The position numbers and the translations under genes are program-made. Below are positions 58,073 through 64,000 of a DNA stretch of 64,000 nucleotides, piece after piece. How positions within the stretch are numbered: the stretch's first letter is position 1; the number at the start of each line of letters is the position of its first letter. Under the pieces are notes generated by a model. That model saw only the letters and a program-made list of their open reading frames with translations. It did no database searches and was not told the origin of the DNA. The DNA is from Chrysemys picta bellii (taxonomy: Eukaryota; Chordata; Testudines; Emydidae), in the NCBI RefSeq assembly GCF_011386835.1, contig NC_088809.1:19188637-19252636 (forward strand), given 5' to 3'.

Positions 58073-60109
58073 GCGAAGAATGACAGCCCTGAGCTAACAG
58101 CAGGCAATCCTGCAGGTAGGTGGCAAAGTCTACGCACCCGGGGGGAGGAAATGCATGTGTCTCTCCATGAAAGATAACTGGGAGGTGAAATCGCTGAACA
58201 ATTCACGGGGCAGTGGTAACTCAGAAGCGAATCAATTTCAAAACCAGCGGGTGAGATGTAGTTTGGGGGTCCTACCCAGGCCTGAATCCCGCTGCCAACA
58301 TTGGGGGGTTTACAATCAAACCGACAGCGTAAGCATTTGGGGGCAAAGACTCTCAGTGTTAGACCCCAAGCACATGTCGTCAGCACTGACAAGCAGGCCA
58401 ACATGGGGCGTAACAGGAACCCAGGAGTTCCAGTGTTATTCGTTGTGGGTGTTGCAATAGATCTAGAGGCCCTGATCTGGGATCAGACCCCCATTAGCCA
58501 GGCTCTGCACGCGCGCGCACGCAACCAAAAACCAATCACTACCCTCCCGCCAGTGCCACAGTCAAAGGGTCAATCTGTGTATCACACGGTATGCTAGCAG
58601 CCTTCTTAAAACAACACGGGACCTGAAGAGCTCAAGAGCAGGGCACAACTTAACCAACAGAGCAGCCATCAGTCGGCTGGAAGGTTTCTTCCATCACAAT
58701 CAGAGGCGTGTATCCGGTGAGATGCAGGTAGCAACGGAGCGTCCACTGGTGTACACAAGCGCTGCAGAGCTCTTTGGGATGTAGGGCAGCCCAGGCTCCC
58801 GTGGGCGCAGCACCCACCCCTCACCCTGAGGGGTAGGTGCTGTGGTTTGTTATTTCCAACTCATCCATATGGAATAAAGCATAGACACCCAGATGGCTGC
58901 GTTCACAAGAGCAGAGCGATGCATTTTAAAGAAAACGATAGCTAATGAGTCATTCCTGTGCAGTTCTACCCAACGCCCCCGGGCGTACGAGCCGCCACTG
59001 GCAAATGAGACCCCCCCCCCACGATCATTTGATTAAAAAAAAAAGAAAGAAAAGAATCTTGAGACATTTGCTGCTATCACTTAGCACCCCCCAATGCCCC
59101 AGGGATGGTTATTTTACAGCTTGGAATTACAAGTCACTTCAACAAACCCCAGGTGCAAAATCTCGACACCTGCCTCGTGCGCTATTTTTACGTTGGATTT
59201 CACACACTACTACTCAGCATTGCCGAGCTCAGCTTGGATCATCTCAGTTCAGAGCTCTGCTGCAGCGTTTTCTATCCCATCTGGTGCACAACGTTTGCAA
59301 GCAGGGGGTATGCTGCACCCCACAGGAAAGGGACCCCCGGACATAAAGGGCTCCTGCCTTTCCAAATATACAGTGGCTTGGATGCCCATCAGCAAAGCAG
59401 GCCATCAGGGGGAGGCGCTGCTTTGGAGGGGGTCACACAATTGGTTTGTGATCCTTTTAAAATGTAGTGGCAGCAGAACGAAAAAAAAAAAAAAAAAAAG
59501 ATCACAGCAGAAATAGATCTATTAACACTTTCTCTTACGTGGTAGCTTTCTCCCAAAGTACTACAGCCTCAAAACCCAGGTGGGGGTAACCATCCTCCTT
59601 ACCTACTGTACAATGAAATCCTGGGTCATGATTGGCTGAAAAGGGTCATGTAACAAACAGTCTACTGTTGGCCTCCAAGGAGGTCAACAATGCTTAGCTA
59701 TCTGAGGAGCAGCAGCTGCCAATCAACACTAAATATGCAAATCAGGACATCCTGATTGGCTGCAAGTGAGTTCAGTGTAAATGAAAATTCACTTCCTAGT
59801 AGGTAAGGGATACTGTTTCCTGGATCAGAAAACTGACAATCTAAAGGGGTGGGGGCTTCCAAGTTTATGCACCTAAATGGAATTCTGGCCTACAGCTGTT
59901 TGCAACGATTGTGAAAAAACAAACGCAAGTTCCACGTCTTGGGCAAAGTGCTTGGGCAACTTGAAGTTAAGGCTGTATGTTTCTATTAGTTACTGAAGGG
60001 TATCGGGGTAGGGGATTCCTAAGAGAAATCTGTAGTTTCCTTTTCGTTTTCATTAAAACAAAACACTCAACTCTACACTCAATCCTTCCCCCCCCCCCCT
60101 CCCAAACAG

Positions 60110-60165
60110 TGACACACAAATTTTAGAAAGCCTAACACGGCTGTTACTCTGAAACCTGGAAATGC
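60110..60165 (+). mobile_element. Decayed Penelope-like terminus
   Basis: GCCTAACACGGCTGTTACTC and TGAAACCTGG match the GACTAACACGGCTGCTACTC-TGAAACCTG terminus of the 41-kb insertion. Confidence 0.55.
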
Positions 60166-61699
60166 AAAGTTAACTGAACTGTGATCCTCACCCCTTGCAT
60201 ATCTACCGTTATCGCGTGTAAGATGGAAACAGTTTGAGGTAAATTGTGATAAGGACTTTATGAACTTCTCAGTCTGGTATCTAACATCCACTGCATGTGT
60301 GTCACTGACCTGTAGAGTCATGGAACCGTGAAGAATACGGCTGTGGTTTTTTATGAACGTATCTACCACAGATCTCCCACAAACCCACATGCCTATTGTG
60401 TCAGCTACTAAATTCAATGGTCCAGCTCTTCAGAGATCTGCAGGCCCAAATCTAGTAGCTACATGTTCTGCTGTGAGATTTAGCACCGACAAGTTTGCTT
60501 TTAGTTTTAAAAAATACCTTCTCCCCTGTTAACAGCACTCTAGATTGTAAGTTTCTAGTTTATTTTTCACCATTTATACTACTTGATTATTAACTTGAGC
60601 TCCCATCCAGCAATCTGACCCGCACGGGTGGATCTCTGCCTCTGGGGCAGAGCCTCATGTAAGGATCCACCCACCTGGATTTGACTGGAGGACTGGGGAC
60701 TCTGACAACAAAAGAAGTTTGGTAAGTTTCCATTTTTTTCCTTCTTCACAGTCACTTCCTGCTTCTCAAGCACTAGCAGAGAGCAGCAGAGCTGGGTTCA
60801 CAGCATTACCATGCAACCTTCAAGCCAAAAGTCTGTTTCCACTGAAATTTAAAACAAAAGCTGGAGAAAAAACAAACAAACCCAACTACTATTCAGTCGT
60901 GTAAAAGCCTTTTTAAATGCATAAAAATCTGAACTTTGGCTCTACAATCCAGCTGACAATGTCCCTTTAAAATGTCTGAATTGAACTCATCAGTGGTAAT
61001 AAAACCTCAATGACAATGTATCCTGCCTCACAAGTGGAAAAGAAAAGGCCAGGGAGCCCTAGATCCGTGCTGTGGACGTAAGCAGTTTTCAAGTGCCAAC
61101 AGAGTGGGATTCTTTTAAAGCACAGGGCTTTTCAGCGTGTTATTCGAACAGGACAATGCCCAGGAAAGATTTGCAAGGATCACCAACACCACACTTAGGA
61201 AACGCAAGGTCTGCAAACAAGCGACTACATATCGTCACAGTGAATGGATTATATTTGAATTAAAAGATTCCTGGGTGTCTAGGTTACACTAACCCAGGGG
61301 GTCTGCAACGGGCTTACAACTCAGCATCAGGAGGGCGCGTTTGTTACAGGACTGCAGGCGGCCCATACCCTGTGCCGTTTGGAAACCCCAAAGGGAAGAT
61401 CAAACTAACAGCCCCGCTGCTACGTGTGGTGCTTGCCAAGCCCCACAGCAAATCAACTGAAATTTTAGTTTCATTCTGCTGTGAATTTACAGAAGCCACA
61501 GAGGCACTACCATGACTTCAGCCATTGTTCAGGGCTCTCCTGTGGGTGCCGGGGGAGATACCTGGAAAGAAACAGGAGTTTCCACAGTTGTAGAGAAATC
61601 TCAGGTACTTGTGCTGTTCCTGGGCACTGCAGGCCAAATCCGGCCCGGCCTGATCCCACCTGGAGCAGCCAGGTGAAATTTCCTAGGATCATATCCGTT

Positions 61700-61812
61700 T
61701 TATTCATAGAGTTTAAGGCCAGAATTCTGATCACTGGATGAGGGTCCCTGGTGTGTGTTATGCAGGAGGTCAGACCAGGTGATTTTTGCATCAAACCCTT
61801 AACTTCTATGTG
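61700..61812 (+). mobile_element. CR1-type 3' end fragments
   Basis: TTCATAGAGTTTAAGGCCAGAA (reverse) and TATGCAGGAGGTCAGACCAGG (forward) are the same CR1-type terminus in both orientations, heavily decayed. Confidence 0.4.
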
Positions 61813-61924
61813 GGCTACAGTATATCTTGCAGAAAGATATCCAACCCGGGCTCTGGAGTTCAGGGAATGCTATGGCCTGTACCCCCAACTTGACCTGGGA
61901 TTCATGGGCAAGAAATGACCATAA

Positions 61925-62100
61925 CCCTTGCTTAGGAATCAGGAGACCTGGGTTCTAGTCCCAGCTCTGCCACTGACCTCTAGTGTGACCTTGATCAACT
62001 CGTTACCTCTCTGAGCCTCTGTTTCCCCTCCCACCCTTTGTCTGCTTAGACTATAAGCTCCTTATTGTTTCTGTCTAGTACCTAGCACAACAGGCAAACA
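61925..62100 (+). mobile_element. tRNA-derived SINE with L2-like tail
   Basis: GGAGACCTGGGTTCTAGTCCC, GCTCTGCCACTGACC, TGTGACCTTGATCAACTC and CTCTGTTTCCCC, followed by GACTATAAGCTCCTTATTG and TACCTAGCACAACAGGC, an L2-type ending. Confidence 0.8.
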
Positions 62101-62689
62101 GAACCAGTAAAATGATTAGCAAGAAAGAGGGGTGAGAGACCCTGAGCAAAGAGGATAGAAGACGAGATAGAAGGGGTTTTGGTCAATTCTAGGGTAGCAT
62201 TTGTGTCTGCATTTCTCTTGGCCATCAGCGACACTCACGCATCGGAAGAGATGAACATTGCATTGCTCATATCCACTTGCATAAAGACTACTGGGCATTT
62301 ACAATCATCCGTCGATAATTCGCTACCCTCAAGGTTCCTTTCAGAGCTAATCTCCGGCTGTAATACCAAAGGGAGTTTCCGAGGTAGAAATGCAAAGACC
62401 CACCTGGATACTAGAGAAAGTATTATTAGCCAATGTAGAGAAGGAAATCAGACAAGAGAGAACTGAACTGAACGCTAGTTCTCCACGCTATGCAATGATA
62501 GCGCTTTCACAACAATTACAAAATTAAGACTGCAACCTGATTCAAGGACATCGGAATGACTTTCTAACTCCAGAGCCTTCTCACCATCATCATGAATCAT
62601 TAGTATTTACAGAAGAGGCCACAACCACGCTCAAGAGACACTAAGGCTACACACACAGCGAGCTGGGGTTTGAGTCCCATGCTCATGTG

Positions 62690-63667
62690 CCCATTGTACC
62701 CATATTCTTCAGAGTGATAGTATTATATGATTACGGCATAATTATGATGCATTTTGTACAAGGTGGTGTCATTGGAAACGTTAGGATTTTGCAGAATATG
62801 ATTATGTTATTTGTATGCATGTATCATTTTTGTATCTGAAGTTACGACTATCGACTGTGTATCTGTAGGCACACCCGGTAAGTAATGGCTGCTATAATCC
62901 AGCAAGGTAGGTGGCCAGGCTACCTGACACGGAACTCCAGCTCGGAGACCAGTGTTGTTCCACAAACTGAGTTTGGGACCAAGGGTTCCTGCCATATGCT
63001 AAAGCTATACAAGGTAGAGTGTGGCCTCACTGGTTGTCCTTCACTCCCCCCGCCCAGCTGAACTCCTAAGAGAAGCTCCTAAAGAAAAGGACTTGGAACG
63101 GGGGCGGGAATCCCAAGATGCAAAGCAAGTGCAACTTGTCCCTTAAGAATTGGCAAGCCTGCTTGTATCATCAGAGAATTTGCTAGTTTATATCCGACCT
63201 GTCTAGTATCTTAGGCTTAGTTTATTGTTTATTTAGTAGGTAATCTGCTGGGATCTGTTTGCTATCCCTTATAATCACGGAAAATCTTTTTTGTAATTAA
63301 TAAACTTCTTTTATGTTTTCATCCAAACCAGTGAGTTTGAATGAAGTGCTTGGGAATCTTAGCTCAAGGGGCGGGGGCATTTCCTCTCCACATTGAGGGG
63401 GAGGCGAACTGGATAATAAATTCATACTGGTCGGGGTTTGGACCAGGGCAGGACGGTACAGCTCCGGGATCCTAAGCTGAGAAGCTGGTGGTTATTTGGC
63501 TGTAGCCTCTCTCTTGTTGGTGTGTACGCTGGTGGAAGTGTAGGACCGGGAGCGGGTCTGCAGCTTCTCACAGCAGCACAGTATGAGAGGGAGCCCAGGC
63601 TGGTGAATCAGAGGGCTCAGTGGTACCCCAGTTCCAGGTGGCACCCTGGGGGGAACCCGTCACACCC
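62690..63667 (+). repeat. LTR-like repeat, unclassified
   Basis: AATTAATAAACTTCTTTTATG near 63296 looks like a retroelement polyadenylation region, and the block ends GGGGAACCCGTCACACC. The organisation resembles a solo LTR or LTR end, but no second LTR, primer-binding site or coding remnant is visible. Confidence 0.35.
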
Positions 63668-63835
63668 ATACTCGCAGTGTTCAATGAGAGCTATCACACG
63701 TGTTACTAGCAATATAGCCACGGTAGCACGGACAGCAGCAGCAGAACCAGAGTTGAGTACACACTCATGGGTTTCAGTGTGTGTACATGAGCAGGGGAAT
63801 CACGCCCCTAGCTCATAGTGTAGACATACTTAATA
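63668..63835. mobile_element. MITE fragment
   Basis: CATGAGCAGGGGAATCACGCC followed by CTCATAGTGTAGACATACTT, the GTGTAGACATACC-type end of the MITE family at 28.07 and 42.84 kb. The left end is unclear. Confidence 0.4.
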
Positions 63836-64000
63836 CAGAGCGCTCCCTCAGATCATACCAGTCCAGAGACCAGCCCGCAAAAGACTAAATTCTCTCAACT
63901 ACTACCGAAGCCAAGGGGAGCTGAAAGCACTCCGCACCTCCCAGGATCAGACCTTTCATCAGGAAGGTTTGCACTCAAGAAACAATGTCAACCCGAAGCT

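Larger units (their letters stand above)
57981..64000. other. Upstream of DTX2 coding exon 1, first intron or 5' flank
   Basis: The splice acceptor at 57980 implies this is intron between a non-coding first exon and coding exon 1. No CpG island, TATA context or confident non-coding exon was found. 58080-59450, 59520-61680 and 62110-62650 contain no feature I can name other than a 20-A run near 59479. Confidence 0.55.

Overview
This is vertebrate nuclear DNA, most likely from a turtle. A single-copy gene with GT-AG introns is spread across an intron landscape full of reptile-type repeats. These are a near-full-length CR1 LINE, tRNA-derived SINEs (two carrying CR1-like tails), hAT, Tigger-like and Harbinger-like non-autonomous DNA elements, and a family of inverted-repeat insertions that looks Penelope-like. 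The repeat repertoire points to Testudines; a crocodilian is a weaker alternative. No bacterial-type operons, CRISPR arrays or phage are present.

One protein-coding gene is visible: DTX2 (Deltex E3 ubiquitin ligase 2), on the minus strand. Nine coding exons join with consistent phases into 1,800 nt (599 residues plus stop). In transcript order they are 57592-57898 (exon reaches 57980 with 5' UTR), 50941-51535, 35391-35449, 22803-22934, 6918-6988, 4474-4632, 4159-4320, 2140-2229 and 1024-1248. They encode two WWE domains, a Pro/Ser-rich linker, a RING finger and a Deltex C-terminal (DTC) domain. A polyadenylation signal lies at 509-514. The promoter and any upstream non-coding exon were not found; they lie in or beyond the repeat-rich 58-64 kb region.

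Layout: 1-490 is intergenic 3' flank. 490-7,000 holds the six 3'-most coding exons with a nested set of transposons between them. 7-22.8 kb is a large intron with a hAT-like element and two CR1-tailed SINEs. 22.9-35.4 kb is an intron holding the CR1 LINE (about 30.37-33.42 kb), an L2-like fragment, several palindromic MITEs and a Penelope-like insertion. 35.4-50.9 kb is an intron with SINEs, MITEs, a minisatellite and two more Penelope-like insertions. 51.5-57.6 kb is an intron with two hAT-type elements, one of which may carry a captured exon fragment. 58-64 kb is upstream sequence with an LTR-like block at its far end.

The most interesting non-gene signal is the recurring insertion at 5.6, 27.3 and 46.8 kb. 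Each is flanked by a perfect 12-bp target-site duplication, and each carries a core of the form CTGAAGA - stem II - GAAA - tiny stem III - C. This matches the hammerhead ribozyme consensus with the very short helix III reported for Penelope-like elements.
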